In this document: in pieces, positions 18,693 through 27,295 of the stretch
How positions within the stretch are numbered: the stretch's first letter is position 1
Layout: each line of letters begins with the position of its first letter
DNA from: Methylococcaceae bacterium
GTDB taxonomy: Bacteria > Pseudomonadota > Gammaproteobacteria > Methylococcales > Methylomonadaceae
Length of the DNA stretch: 46,040 nt
Reading direction: 5' to 3'
NCBI GenBank assembly: GCA_947506155.1
Contig: CANNNV010000004.1
Span: 1 to 46,040 of the forward strand
The notes under the pieces: model-generated
What the model was told of the DNA's origin: nothing
The model's database searches: none
What the model saw: the letters and a program-made list of their open reading frames with translations, nothing else
Made by a program: the position numbers and the translations under genes

Positions 18693-21600
18693 CTTGTTCT
18701 GGCTTCGGTTCTTCCAGCCAATCCACTTTGCTCATTTTGCGAATAATCACAAACTCGTCCCGATTGGAACCGACCGTGCCGTAATAATTAAAGCCGTAAC
18801 TCAGCTGGGCGTAACCACCGATCATATGTGTCGGTTTAAGCGTCGCCCGGGTCACCGAGTTATGAATGCCGCCGCGTCCGCCGGTGGTTTCAGCGCCCGG
18901 CATATTGACGATCTTTTCCTGGGCGTGATACATCATGCACATGCCTTCGGGCACCCGCTGACTGACCACGGCTCTGGCGACCAGCGCGCCATTGACATTA
19001 AACGCTTCTATCCAGTCGTTATCCTTAATCCCGACTTTCGCCGCATCGATTTCACCCATCCACACGATAGGCCCGCCGCGCGACAAAGTCAGCATCAGTA
19101 GATTGTCGGTATAGGTGCTGTGTATGCCCCATTTCTGGTGCGGGGTTAAAAAATTCAACACCAGTTCGTCATTGCCGTTGGGCTTTTGGCCCAAAATCGG
19201 CGTGATCGAGCGGGTATCGACCGGCGGCTTGTAAACGCACAAAGTCTCGCCAAACGCCCGCATCCAGGAGTGATCCTGATAAAACTGCTGACGGCCGGTC
19301 AATGTGCGCCAGGGAATCCGCTCGTGAACATTGGTGTAACAGGCGTTATAACAAACTTGCTCGGATTCCAGTCCGCTCCAGGTCGGCGACGAAATAATCT
19401 TGCGCGGCTGTGCTTGTACATCGCGGAACCGGATTTTGTCGTCTTCGCGAGGCTTTGCCAGATGGGTGTGATCCCGTCCGGTGATTTTGCTCAAGGCCTC
19501 CCAGGCTTTGACTGCGACATGGCCGTTGGTTTCCGGTGCCAGCATCAAAATGACTTCGGTCGCATCAATATCGGATTCGATACGCGGTAAGCCTTTACTA
19601 ATGCCCTCCTCGGTCACCAGATAGTTCAACTCACCCAGTTGCTTGACTTCGGTCTCGGTGTTCCAGGCTATGCCTTTACCGCCATTGCCGATTTTACTGA
19701 GCAATGGCCCCAGCGAGGTGAACATCTTGTAAGTATTAGGATAATCGCGCTCGACCACGACCAACGATGGCATGGTTTTGCCTGGAACCGGCTCGCACTC
19801 ACCTTTTTTCCAGTCCTTGACCTCAAACGGCTGGGCCAGTTCTCCGGGCGTGTCATGCAGCACCGGCACGGTGACGATGTCTTGTTCCAGGCCCAAATGG
19901 CCTACGGTCAATTCCGAGAATTTTTTGGCTATGCCTTTGTAAATATCCCAGTCGGAGCGCGATTCCCAGGCAGGATCGACAGCCTTGGACAAGGGATGGA
20001 TAAACGGGTGCATGTCCGAAGTATTCAGGTCGTTTTTCTCGTACCAGGTTGCGGTCGGCAAAATGATATCCGAATACAAACAAGTCGTGGACATACGAAA
20101 ATCCAGCGTGACCAGCAAATCGAGTTTACCTTCTGCGGCTTTTTCATGCCAGACCACTTCCGACGGCTTGTCGCCGTCATCGCCCAGATCCTTGCCTTGT
20201 ATGCCATGCTGGGTGCCGAGCAAATATTTCAAAAAGTACTCATGACCCTTGCCCGATGAGCCTAATAAATTGGAGCGCCAGACAAACATATTGCGCGGAA
20301 AGTTAAGCGGATTATCCGGATCTTCGCAGGACATTTTTAGACTGCCGTTTTTCAGGCTAGCTACAACATAATCGACCGGCGCTATGCCTGCGGCTTTTGC
20401 AGCGCGCACCACTTGCAAGGGATTGGTCTGCAATTGCGGCGCCGACGGCAACCAACCCATGCGCTCTGATTTGACGTTAAAATCGATCAAACTGCCTTGC
20501 CAGTCTTCAGGCTTGGCGGTCGGCGACAAAATCTCGCTGACTTTAAGGGTTTCGTAACGCCATTGACTGGTGTGATTATAGAAAAACGAGGTGCTGTTCA
20601 TTTGCCGGGGCGGACGTTTCCAGTCCAGACCGAAGGCCAGCGGTAACCAGCCGGTTTGCGGACGCAATTTTTCCTGCCCCACATAATGCGCCCAGCCGCC
20701 TCCGGACTGGCCGACGCAACCGCACAGCATCAGCATATTCATGATGCCGCGATAATTCATATCCATGTGGTACCAGTGATTGATACCTGCCCCCAAAATC
20801 ACCATCGAGCGACCTTTGGTCTTTTCGGCGTTGATCGCAAATTCCCGCGCCACCGCAATCACATTGCTACGCGACACGCCGGTGATTTTTTCCTGCCAGG
20901 CTGGGGTGTACGGAACATCTTCGTCATAAGATGCCGCGACATTGCCGCCTCCCAAACCTCGATCTATGCCGTAATTGGCCACCAGCAAATCAAACACCGT
21001 GGTGGCTAAGACTTCTGTACCGTCGGCCAGGATTATTTTTTTAACCGGCACATTACGCTTTTGAATCGCGTCATGGGCGGAATGGGTGAAATGCGGATGT
21101 TCGGAGCCGCCAAAATACGGAAAACCAACGCTAGCGACCTCGTCTTTAGTGTCGATCAGACTCAGCCGTAGCTTGACCGCCTGATTGTCTGAGGTTTTTT
21201 GTTCTATATTCCACTGCCCGCTTTCGCCCCAGCGAAAACCAATAGAGCCGCAAGGCGGAACAATCTGACCGTTAAGTTCATCATAAGCGACGGTTTTCCA
21301 GTCGGGATTATTGTCCTGACCTAAGCTGCCGGAAAAGTCCGAGGCTCTGAGGAACCTGTCCTGCACATAGTAGCCGTCCTGCTCTTTGAGCATCACCAGA
21401 AACGGCAGATCGGTGTTTTCTCGGACATAGCCATTGAAATATGGGCTTTGCCCTTCGACATGGAATTCTTTTAAGATCACATGGCCTATCGCCATCGCCA
21501 GCGCAGCATCCGTGCCTTGTTTGGGATGCAGCCATAAGTCGGCAAACTTGCTGGCTTCCGAATAATCAGGACTGACCACCACGACTTTCGCGCCTTTATA

Positions 21601-22413
21601 ACGCGCTTCGGTCATGAAATGCGCATCGGGAGTCCGAGTTTGCGGTACGTTAGAACCCCACAGCATTAAAAATCCTGCGTTATACCAGTCCGCTGATTCC
21701 GGCACGTCGGTTTGCTCGCCCCAGGTTTGCGGGGATGCAGGCGGCAAATCGCAGTACCAGTCGTAAAAACTCATGCTGACGCCACCGATCAGCGACAAAT
21801 AACGGCTGCCGGCTGCATAAGACACCATCGACATCGCCGGTATCGGCGAAAAGCCGATGATGCGGTCGGGGCCGAAGGTTTTTGCGGTGTAAATATTGGC
21901 CGCCGCGATGATTTCGTTGACCTCATCCCAGTTGGCCCTAACCAATCCGCCCAAGCCGCGCTTGGATTTGTATTCGGCGCTTTTAAGCGGATCTTCGACG
22001 ATGGATGCCCAGGCGTCTACCGGATCTAAGCTTAATCTGGCTTCACGCCATAATCTAACCAACCGTCCGCGTATCATCGGAAATTTAAGCCGATTGGCGC
22101 TGTACAAATACCAGGAATAACTCGCGCCGCGCGGACAACCGCGAGGCTCGTGATTCGGCAGATCAGGACGGGTGCGCGGGTAATCGGTTTGCTGGGTTTC
22201 CCAGGTTACCAGGCCATTTTTGACATAGATTTTCCAGCTGCAAGAGCCGGTGCAGTTCACGCCATGCGTGGAGCGCACAATCTTGTCATGCTGCCAGCGC
22301 GAGCGGTAACTGTTTTCCCAGCTACGATCTTCATTGGTTACCACTCCGTGAGTGCCGGAGAAGGTGTCTACTTTTTTCTTGAAAAACAGCAAGCGGTCCA
22401 GGAAATGACTCAT
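18688..22413 (-). CDS. narG: Respiratory nitrate reductase alpha subunit (molybdopterin)
   Basis: NarG is the catalytic subunit that reduces nitrate to nitrite at a bis-MGD molybdenum centre on the cytoplasmic side. The 1241-residue protein matches E. coli NarG (1247). The FS0 [4Fe-4S] ligands are visible as His50, Cys54, Cys58 and Cys93 in STHGVNCTGSCSW and PRGCPRG. Asp222 in WYCDLPPASPQTWGEQ corresponds to the Mo-ligating aspartate of the E. coli enzyme. Further landmarks are WGSNVPQTRTPDAHF and CGCVGQSGGGWAHYVGQEK. No twin-arginine signal is evident, so this is the membrane-bound cytoplasm-facing type. ATG start with AGGT upstream. Its TAG stop lies inside a palindromic repeat. Confidence 0.98.
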   Translation of the reverse strand: MSHFLDRLLFFKKKVDTFSGTHGVVTNEDRSWENSYRSRWQHDKIVRSTHGVNCTGSCSWKIYVKNGLVTWETQQTDYPRTRPDLPNHEPRGCPRGASYSWYLYSANRLKFPMIRGRLVRLWREARLSLDPVDAWASIVEDPLKSAEYKSKRGLGGLVRANWDEVNEIIAAANIYTAKTFGPDRIIGFSPIPAMSMVSYAAGSRYLSLIGGVSMSFYDWYCDLPPASPQTWGEQTDVPESADWYNAGFLMLWGSNVPQTRTPDAHFMTEARYKGAKVVVVSPDYSEASKFADLWLHPKQGTDAALAMAIGHVILKEFHVEGQSPYFNGYVRENTDLPFLVMLKEQDGYYVQDRFLRASDFSGSLGQDNNPDWKTVAYDELNGQIVPPCGSIGFRWGESGQWNIEQKTSDNQAVKLRLSLIDTKDEVASVGFPYFGGSEHPHFTHSAHDAIQKRNVPVKKIILADGTEVLATTVFDLLVANYGIDRGLGGGNVAASYDEDVPYTPAWQEKITGVSRSNVIAVAREFAINAEKTKGRSMVILGAGINHWYHMDMNYRGIMNMLMLCGCVGQSGGGWAHYVGQEKLRPQTGWLPLAFGLDWKRPPRQMNSTSFFYNHTSQWRYETLKVSEILSPTAKPEDWQGSLIDFNVKSERMGWLPSAPQLQTNPLQVVRAAKAAGIAPVDYVVASLKNGSLKMSCEDPDNPLNFPRNMFVWRSNLLGSSGKGHEYFLKYLLGTQHGIQGKDLGDDGDKPSEVVWHEKAAEGKLDLLVTLDFRMSTTCLYSDIILPTATWYEKNDLNTSDMHPFIHPLSKAVDPAWESRSDWDIYKGIAKKFSELTVGHLGLEQDIVTVPVLHDTPGELAQPFEVKDWKKGECEPVPGKTMPSLVVVERDYPNTYKMFTSLGPLLSKIGNGGKGIAWNTETEVKQLGELNYLVTEEGISKGLPRIESDIDATEVILMLAPETNGHVAVKAWEALSKITGRDHTHLAKPREDDKIRFRDVQAQPRKIISSPTWSGLESEQVCYNACYTNVHERIPWRTLTGRQQFYQDHSWMRAFGETLCVYKPPVDTRSITPILGQKPNGNDELVLNFLTPHQKWGIHSTYTDNLLMLTLSRGGPIVWMGEIDAAKVGIKDNDWIEAFNVNGALVARAVVSQRVPEGMCMMYHAQEKIVNMPGAETTGGRGGIHNSVTRATLKPTHMIGGYAQLSYGFNYYGTVGSNRDEFVIIRKMSKVDWLEEPKPEQA

Positions 22414-22438
22414 AAGATGTACCTATATTTTGGAGTAA

Positions 22439-22469
22439 CTCGTTCCCACGCTCTGCGTGGGAATGCCGT
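22439..22469. repeat. REP palindrome (TTCCCACGC / GCGTGGGAA) between narK and narG
   Basis: Arms TTCCCACGC (22443-22451) and GCGTGGGAA (22455-22463) flank a 3-base loop, preceded by CTCG and followed by TGCCGTAGGG. A third, partial arm in inverse orientation (TTCCACGCAGGG) lies at about 22480-22491. The same CTCG plus palindrome occurs at 45857-45883, immediately upstream of a RAYT transposase gene. It lies in the gap just upstream of narG and could form a hairpin in the nar mRNA. Confidence 0.82.
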
Positions 22470-22511
22470 AGGGTTTATTTCCACGCAGGGTTGTCACTGT
22501 CATTTGGCATT

Positions 22512-22529
22512 GCGCGAATAAATTCGCGC
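22512..22529. repeat. Second palindrome between narK and narG
   Basis: A perfect palindrome, GCGCGAAT-AA-ATTCGCGC, lies 43 bases from the neighbouring REP, just downstream of the narK stop. Sequences of the form GGGCGCGAAT..ATTCGCGC are a recurrent dispersed palindrome in gammaproteobacteria. Together with its neighbour it makes a compound repeat in the narK-narG gap. Confidence 0.65.
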
Positions 22530-22540
22530 CCACAACATTG

Positions 22541-25216
22541 TTAACAAGGCATAGCCGCTGTTTTTCGCGCGTAATTCCACCAGGTGATGCCGATGCAAAC
22601 AACATAAAAAGCAATAAAACCATACAGCGCGGCATCCGGCGTGCCGGTCATATCAATAGCCGTGCCGTAACTTTTCGGAATAAAAAATGCGCCGTAAGCT
22701 GCAATCGCCGAGCTAAAACCCAGCACCGCCGCCGCTTCTTTGGCCGCATCTTTTTTGGCTTTAGCAATCGCCTCGTCGCCCTGCCCTTTGACCGCACACA
22801 AACGTTCGGTCATAAAGATCACCGGTATCATCCTGAAGGTAGAACCATTGCCTATGCCGGTGGTGATAAACAACAGCATGAACATCGCCAGGAAGCCCCA
22901 GAAATCACCAGGATTTCCGGCTCCGGGCATAAAATGCAACACGCCGAACACCGCAGCTATCATGATCACAAAATTCCATAACGTCACTTGCGCACCGCCC
23001 AGTTTGTCGGCCAACCAACCGCCGACCGGTCTGATCAAGGCGCCAACCAGCGGCCCTAAAAAGGCGTACTGGGTTGGATTGACCTCGGGGAACAAGATTT
23101 TAATCAGCATCGGAAAACCCGCCGCATAACCGATAAACGAGCCGAAAGTGCCGGTATAAAGCCAGCACATCAGCCAGTTATGTTTACGCTTGAAAATGAT
23201 AGACTGTTCCCTGAACGAGGCTTTGGCGGACGCAATGTCATTCATGCCGAACCAGGCCGCGATGCTGGTGGCGATGATAAACGGCACCCAGATGAAACCA
23301 GCGTTTTGCAGCCAGACCGATTTGGTCACACCAGCTTTAACCCAGACTTGCGGGTCGCCACCTAAAGAACCAAATACACCCGCAGCAATAACCAGCGGCA
23401 CTACAAACTGCACGGTGCTAACACCCAGATTACCCAAGCCGGCATTCAAACCTAGAGCCGTGCCTTTTTGTGACTGCGGATAAAAGAAACTGATATTGGC
23501 CATGCTGGAGGCAAAATTGCCGCCGCCAAAACCGCATAACAAGGCCAGGACCACCATTAACAGATAAGGCGTTTCTGGATTTTGCACCGCAAAACCTATC
23601 CATAACGACGGCAATAATAATGAGGCGGTACTGATGGTCGTCCAGCGACGACCGCCAAAAATAGGCACCATGAACGAATAGAATATCCGTAAGGTTGCAC
23701 CCGAAAGCCCTGGTAACGCCGCCAACCAGAACAATTCGTTGGTGGTATATTTAAAGCCGATACTGGGCAGGTTAATAACCACCACACTCCACACCATCCA
23801 CACCGCAAATCCAAGCAATAACGCAGGAATACTGATCCACAGATTACGGGTGGCAATGCGCTTGCCGGTCTTTTCCCAAAAGCTCTTATCTTCAGGATTC
23901 CAGTCGGTCAGCACTAGCGGTGACGGATGACTCAGCTCATGCAAATCTTTGGAGATTTTGGCCAGCTCAGGCACAACCCGGCGTTCCATCCGAACAATGG
24001 AAAAGTGCATCCAAGTCAGCGCGATCGTCATCAACACAAACAGCAGCATGAAGCAGCTGCTCCAGATGCCGGTCAAATCGTTCAGCATGCCGAAAGTCAA
24101 CGGCAGCAAGAAACCACCCAGGCCACCGATCATGCCTACTGCGCCGCCAACCGCGCCGACATTATCGGGATAATACACCGGAATATGCTTGTACACCGCC
24201 GCCTTGCCAAAAGACATGAATAAACCCAGCGTAGAAATCAACAGGATAAAACCCATAGGTTGTAGCGCCAGACTAAAAGCAATATCGCCTTTAGAGCCGT
24301 GTACGATGTACTCGGTTGGTGGGTAAGACAGGAAAAAGGTACAGACCGTGCCAACAATAAACGTCCAGTACATCAATAACCGCGCCCCGTAACGGTCGGA
24401 TAACCAGCCACCTAAGGCCCGAAACAGACTGGCAAAAATGGAATACGCCGCCGCCAGCATGCCCGCCGTCTTGATATCAAAACCGTAAGCACCAACCAGA
24501 TAGCGAGGCAGCCAAAGCGCTAAAGCAACAAAAGCGCCAAACACGCAAAAATAATACAGCGAAAATCGCCAGACCCGCATATCCTTCAGCGGTTCCAGCT
24601 GCTTTAGAAATGATTCAGGTTTGAGGCCGGACTTGCGTCTGGCTTTGAGCATCGGCTCATCTTCAGTGAAAAACCAGAAAACAGCAGCCATCAGCAACAG
24701 CACCAAGGCCCAGATTTGGGCCACCGCATGCCAGCCAAAGGCAACCATCACAAAAGGTGCCGTGAACTTGGTCACCGCCGCGCCGACGTTGCCGAGACCA
24801 AAAATACCCAAGGCCGTACCTTGCTGCTCCCTGGGAAACCAACGAGATACATAAGCGATACCGACTGCAAAGGAACCGCCGGCAACACCGATACCCAAGG
24901 CCGCCACCAGAAACATCGTATAGGTTTCAACCGTGGTCAACAATAAAGTCGCAATAGCCGCTGTCACCATCACCAGCACATAAACGATACGACCGCCGTA
25001 TTGGTCGCTCCAGATGCCCAGCATCAAACGTATCAATGAGCCGGAAAGTATCGGCGTACCGACCAGCAAACCAAATTCAGTCTCGCTTAAACCCAAGTCT
25101 TTCTGAATTTGCAGACCGATAATGGAAAAGATGGTCCAAACTGCAAAACATGTGGTGAAGGCCACCGTACTGGCGGTTAGTGCGTGTTTTTGTTGAGAGG
25201 GATTAATGTCTGCCAC
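22541..25216 (-). CDS. narK: Fused NarK1-NarK2 nitrate/nitrite transporter
   Basis: This inner-membrane MFS protein imports nitrate and exports nitrite for NarGHI. At 891 residues it is twice the usual length, because two complete MFS domains are joined end to end. Half 1 spans about residues 1-430 (AVWTIFSIIGLQIQKDLGLSETEFGLLVG; GNVGAAVTKFTAPF). Half 2 spans about 455-891 (NLWISIPALLLGFAVWMVWSVV; GLGNLGVSTVQFVVPL). Each half has its own glycine-rich nitrate signature region. Fused NarK proteins of this kind are known in denitrifiers such as Paracoccus, where one half behaves as a nitrate/H+ symporter and the other as a nitrate/nitrite exchanger. First gene of the operon, GTG start with AAGGA upstream. 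Confidence 0.94.
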   Translation of the reverse strand: MADINPSQQKHALTASTVAFTTCFAVWTIFSIIGLQIQKDLGLSETEFGLLVGTPILSGSLIRLMLGIWSDQYGGRIVYVLVMVTAAIATLLLTTVETYTMFLVAALGIGVAGGSFAVGIAYVSRWFPREQQGTALGIFGLGNVGAAVTKFTAPFVMVAFGWHAVAQIWALVLLLMAAVFWFFTEDEPMLKARRKSGLKPESFLKQLEPLKDMRVWRFSLYYFCVFGAFVALALWLPRYLVGAYGFDIKTAGMLAAAYSIFASLFRALGGWLSDRYGARLLMYWTFIVGTVCTFFLSYPPTEYIVHGSKGDIAFSLALQPMGFILLISTLGLFMSFGKAAVYKHIPVYYPDNVGAVGGAVGMIGGLGGFLLPLTFGMLNDLTGIWSSCFMLLFVLMTIALTWMHFSIVRMERRVVPELAKISKDLHELSHPSPLVLTDWNPEDKSFWEKTGKRIATRNLWISIPALLLGFAVWMVWSVVVINLPSIGFKYTTNELFWLAALPGLSGATLRIFYSFMVPIFGGRRWTTISTASLLLPSLWIGFAVQNPETPYLLMVVLALLCGFGGGNFASSMANISFFYPQSQKGTALGLNAGLGNLGVSTVQFVVPLVIAAGVFGSLGGDPQVWVKAGVTKSVWLQNAGFIWVPFIIATSIAAWFGMNDIASAKASFREQSIIFKRKHNWLMCWLYTGTFGSFIGYAAGFPMLIKILFPEVNPTQYAFLGPLVGALIRPVGGWLADKLGGAQVTLWNFVIMIAAVFGVLHFMPGAGNPGDFWGFLAMFMLLFITTGIGNGSTFRMIPVIFMTERLCAVKGQGDEAIAKAKKDAAKEAAAVLGFSSAIAAYGAFFIPKSYGTAIDMTGTPDAALYGFIAFYVVCIGITWWNYARKTAAMPC

Positions 25217-25470
25217 GGTATTTCATCCTTTTTTTTAATGTTATCGGCGCACACATTACCACAAAATTAATGACATTTAACACCTTAAAGCAAAAGTACA
25301 CCGTACGTAAGTAAATAACTGTACAAGTTCCTTGTAAATTGAGCGTCAAGTCGCCATAACAGAGTGCAGAATGAAAACTGACATGCTTAGCTCGCCGCTA
25401 GCGAAACCAAGCAATATCTGCAACAATGGCTCAGTCCAGCATAAATTCGGTTAAGAACCCTCCCCATCGC
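25217..25470. other. Divergent control region of narK and the M48 protease
   Basis: This gap between divergent genes must hold the nar operon promoter. I looked for FNR (TTGAT-N4-ATCAA) and NarL heptamer sites and found none convincing. The closest is TTGAGCGTCAA near 25340, whose spacing is wrong for FNR. A short stretch rich in GTAC/GTACG around 25296-25325 contains overlapping inverted repeats. No regulator is coded nearby. Confidence 0.35.
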
Positions 25471-26928
25471 ATGAAATTCAAACTCTCCGCTATGACCCTG
25501 GCTTTGAGCCTGACTCTCTATCCTGCTACACAACAGGCGGTCGAGATCACCAAAATTGACCTGCCCGATCTGGGCGATTCTTCCGGCACTCTGATTTCTC
25601 CGGCTGAAGAAAAAGAGTTTGGCGCCGCTTTTTTTCGCAGCCTGCACTCACAAATCACCATCAACCAAGATGCAGAAATCCAGCAATATATTGAAACTAT
25701 TGGTCAAAGACTGGTTGCCAATAGCGACTTGCCTGGCAATCCATTTCATTTTTTTGTGGTGCTGGAAAATAACATTAACGCTTTTGCAGGACCCGGCGGC
25801 TATATTGGCGTAAATTCGGGTTTAATATTAGTGACCGAAGCCGAAAGTGAGCTGGCCTCGGTTATGGGACACGAAATTGCTCACGTTACCCAGCGCCATT
25901 TGTACCGGGCTTATGAAGCGTCCAGCCGTTTATCGATTCCCACTGTCGCCGCAACTCTGGCAGCGGTCTTATTGGGCACCCAATCCCCGGCGCTGGGACA
26001 GGCAGCTGTCGTAGCAATTCAGGCCGGCAGCGTTCAGTTTCAAATTAATTTTACCCGCGAAAATGAAGCCGAAGCGGATCGTGTCGGTATGCAAACTTTG
26101 GCCGCTTCACAATACGATCCGCGTAGCATGCCCACTTTTTTCGAGCGGCTACAGCAATCTAGCCGCTATTCTGGACAGAATATTCCTGAATTTTTAAGGA
26201 CTCACCCGGTGACGGCCTCGCGTATTTCCGACACCCGGGGACGCGCCGAAACCTATCCTTACAAACAATATCCGGACTCACTCGGCTATCAATTAACCAA
26301 AGCAAAAATTCGGGTACTAACTAGCACCGACAATGCCGACACTCTTAAATATTTCCAACTGCGCATAGATCAAGGCACGACAGAGCAGCGCACCGTTGCT
26401 CGCTATGGACTTGCAATGTGGATGCTTAACGCGCAAAAATTCGTTGAAGCGGAAAATATGTTTCAGCAATTGAGCAAAGCATACCCTAACCAGCCGCAAT
26501 ACTTAACTGGGCTGGCTCGCACCGCGCTGGATGGCAAAAATTACAACCTAGCCTTATCCCGCTATAAGAAACTGACCGAGCAATTTCCCGAGAATGAAGC
26601 CATTAAGCTGGAATATATTAGTTCGCTGCTTAAAGCCGGTAATGCTGCGCTAGCACAGAAAAATTTATTTCTGTTAACACCAAAAACCCAGCACCTACCG
26701 ATGTATTCAGAACTACTGGCGCAAGTTTATAGTGACTTAAATCAGCCTGCCGAATCGCATCGTTACCTCGCGGAATACTACTATGCAACGGGACAAACTA
26801 AAGATGCCATCTTGCAAATTAAACTGGCTCAAAAATCAAAAGGCCTGAATTTCCAGCTATCGTCTATCCTAAATGAGCGGCTTAATTTCTTTTCTAATCA
26901 GGAAGAAGAAGCTCGACGTAACCGTTGA
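25471..26928 (+). CDS. bepA: Periplasmic M48 metalloprotease with TPR domain (BepA-like)
   Basis: This is a zinc metallopeptidase of the BepA/YfgC type, which in E. coli supports assembly and clearance of outer-membrane proteins such as LptD. The zinc motif HEIAH is at residues 134-138, with the third ligand region ENEAEAD at about 197-203. An alanine/glycine-rich, probably membrane-associated segment (ATLAAVLLGTQSPALGQAAVV) lies between. The C-terminal half is TPR-like. I chose the second ATG because it gives a signal peptide directly (MKFKLSAMTLALSLTLYPAT). An ATG 15 codons earlier (25426) would only add a polar extension. Neither start has a strong ribosome-binding site. Monocistronic, with a clear terminator after the stop. 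Confidence 0.87.
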   Translation: MKFKLSAMTLALSLTLYPATQQAVEITKIDLPDLGDSSGTLISPAEEKEFGAAFFRSLHSQITINQDAEIQQYIETIGQRLVANSDLPGNPFHFFVVLENNINAFAGPGGYIGVNSGLILVTEAESELASVMGHEIAHVTQRHLYRAYEASSRLSIPTVAATLAAVLLGTQSPALGQAAVVAIQAGSVQFQINFTRENEAEADRVGMQTLAASQYDPRSMPTFFERLQQSSRYSGQNIPEFLRTHPVTASRISDTRGRAETYPYKQYPDSLGYQLTKAKIRVLTSTDNADTLKYFQLRIDQGTTEQRTVARYGLAMWMLNAQKFVEAENMFQQLSKAYPNQPQYLTGLARTALDGKNYNLALSRYKKLTEQFPENEAIKLEYISSLLKAGNAALAQKNLFLLTPKTQHLPMYSELLAQVYSDLNQPAESHRYLAEYYYATGQTKDAILQIKLAQKSKGLNFQLSSILNERLNFFSNQEEEARRNR

Positions 26929-26947
26929 AAAACCTGGATACAAAGTA

Positions 26948-26980
26948 AACAACAGGCACTGGCTGCCTGTTGTTTTTTTA
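26948..26980 (+). terminator. Rho-independent terminator of the M48 protease gene
   Basis: A perfect 10-bp stem, ACAACAGGCA (26949-26958) with TGCCTGTTGT (26964-26973), has a 5-base loop followed by a run of T ending in TTTTTTTATT. It lies about 20 bases after the stop codon. Confidence 0.92.
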
Positions 26981-27089
26981 TTATATTTATTCCAAGATCT
27001 GTAAAATACTGTAATTGTTACAAAATTATGACAATGTACTCTTTTTCTTACAAAACACTTATTTTTAAATAGACAGAAAAGAGTTAGTT

Positions 27090-27277
27090 GAATAAAATCT
27101 GCGCCTGCTTAACGGACTAAGCACGGTTTAAGACCGAATAAGAGGGGGAATTTAGTCTTTTAGATTAACTGATAATAATAAACTTAAGAGTCACTGCTTG
27201 GAGCAAGTTGTAAAATTTAACAACTAAACAATAATAATAACAGCATCCAACACGCCCGCTTTATGCGGGCTTTTTAT
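27090..27277 (+). ncRNA. Candidate small RNA ending at an orphan terminator
   Basis: No open reading frame accounts for the terminator at 27254-27276, and the preceding gene already has its own. Upstream of it I see a nested fold: GACTAA (27115-27120) pairs with TTAGTC (27152-27157) around a small hairpin CGGT/ACCG (27124-27136), with a purine-rich AGAGGGGGAA next to it. A hairpin CTTG-GAG-CAAG follows at 27197-27207. Two A-rich tracts of the A-R-N type preferred by the distal face of Hfq lie at 27171-27184 and 27221-27243. The start point is not determined; 27090 is nominal. An alternative is simply a backup terminator plus spacer before the convergent TonB gene. Confidence 0.33.
27254..27276 (+). 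terminator. Orphan rho-independent terminator
   Basis: GCCCGC (27254-27259), a 5-base loop TTTAT, GCGGGC (27265-27270) and TTTTTATT. It is compact and strong on the plus strand but lacks a T tract on the minus strand. It therefore does not serve the TonB gene that ends 20 bases away on the minus strand. Confidence 0.8.
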
Positions 27278-27295
27278 TGCCTAAAATTTCTGGCG

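Noticed and set aside
19639-20259. Long open frames antisense to narG
   Set aside because: They arise from codon bias in a GC-richer gene; the narG reading frame is complete and canonical.
25330-25350. FNR or NarL site for the nar promoter (TTGAGCGTCAA)
   Set aside because: The half-sites and spacing do not match either consensus, and no convincing NarL heptamer pair was found.
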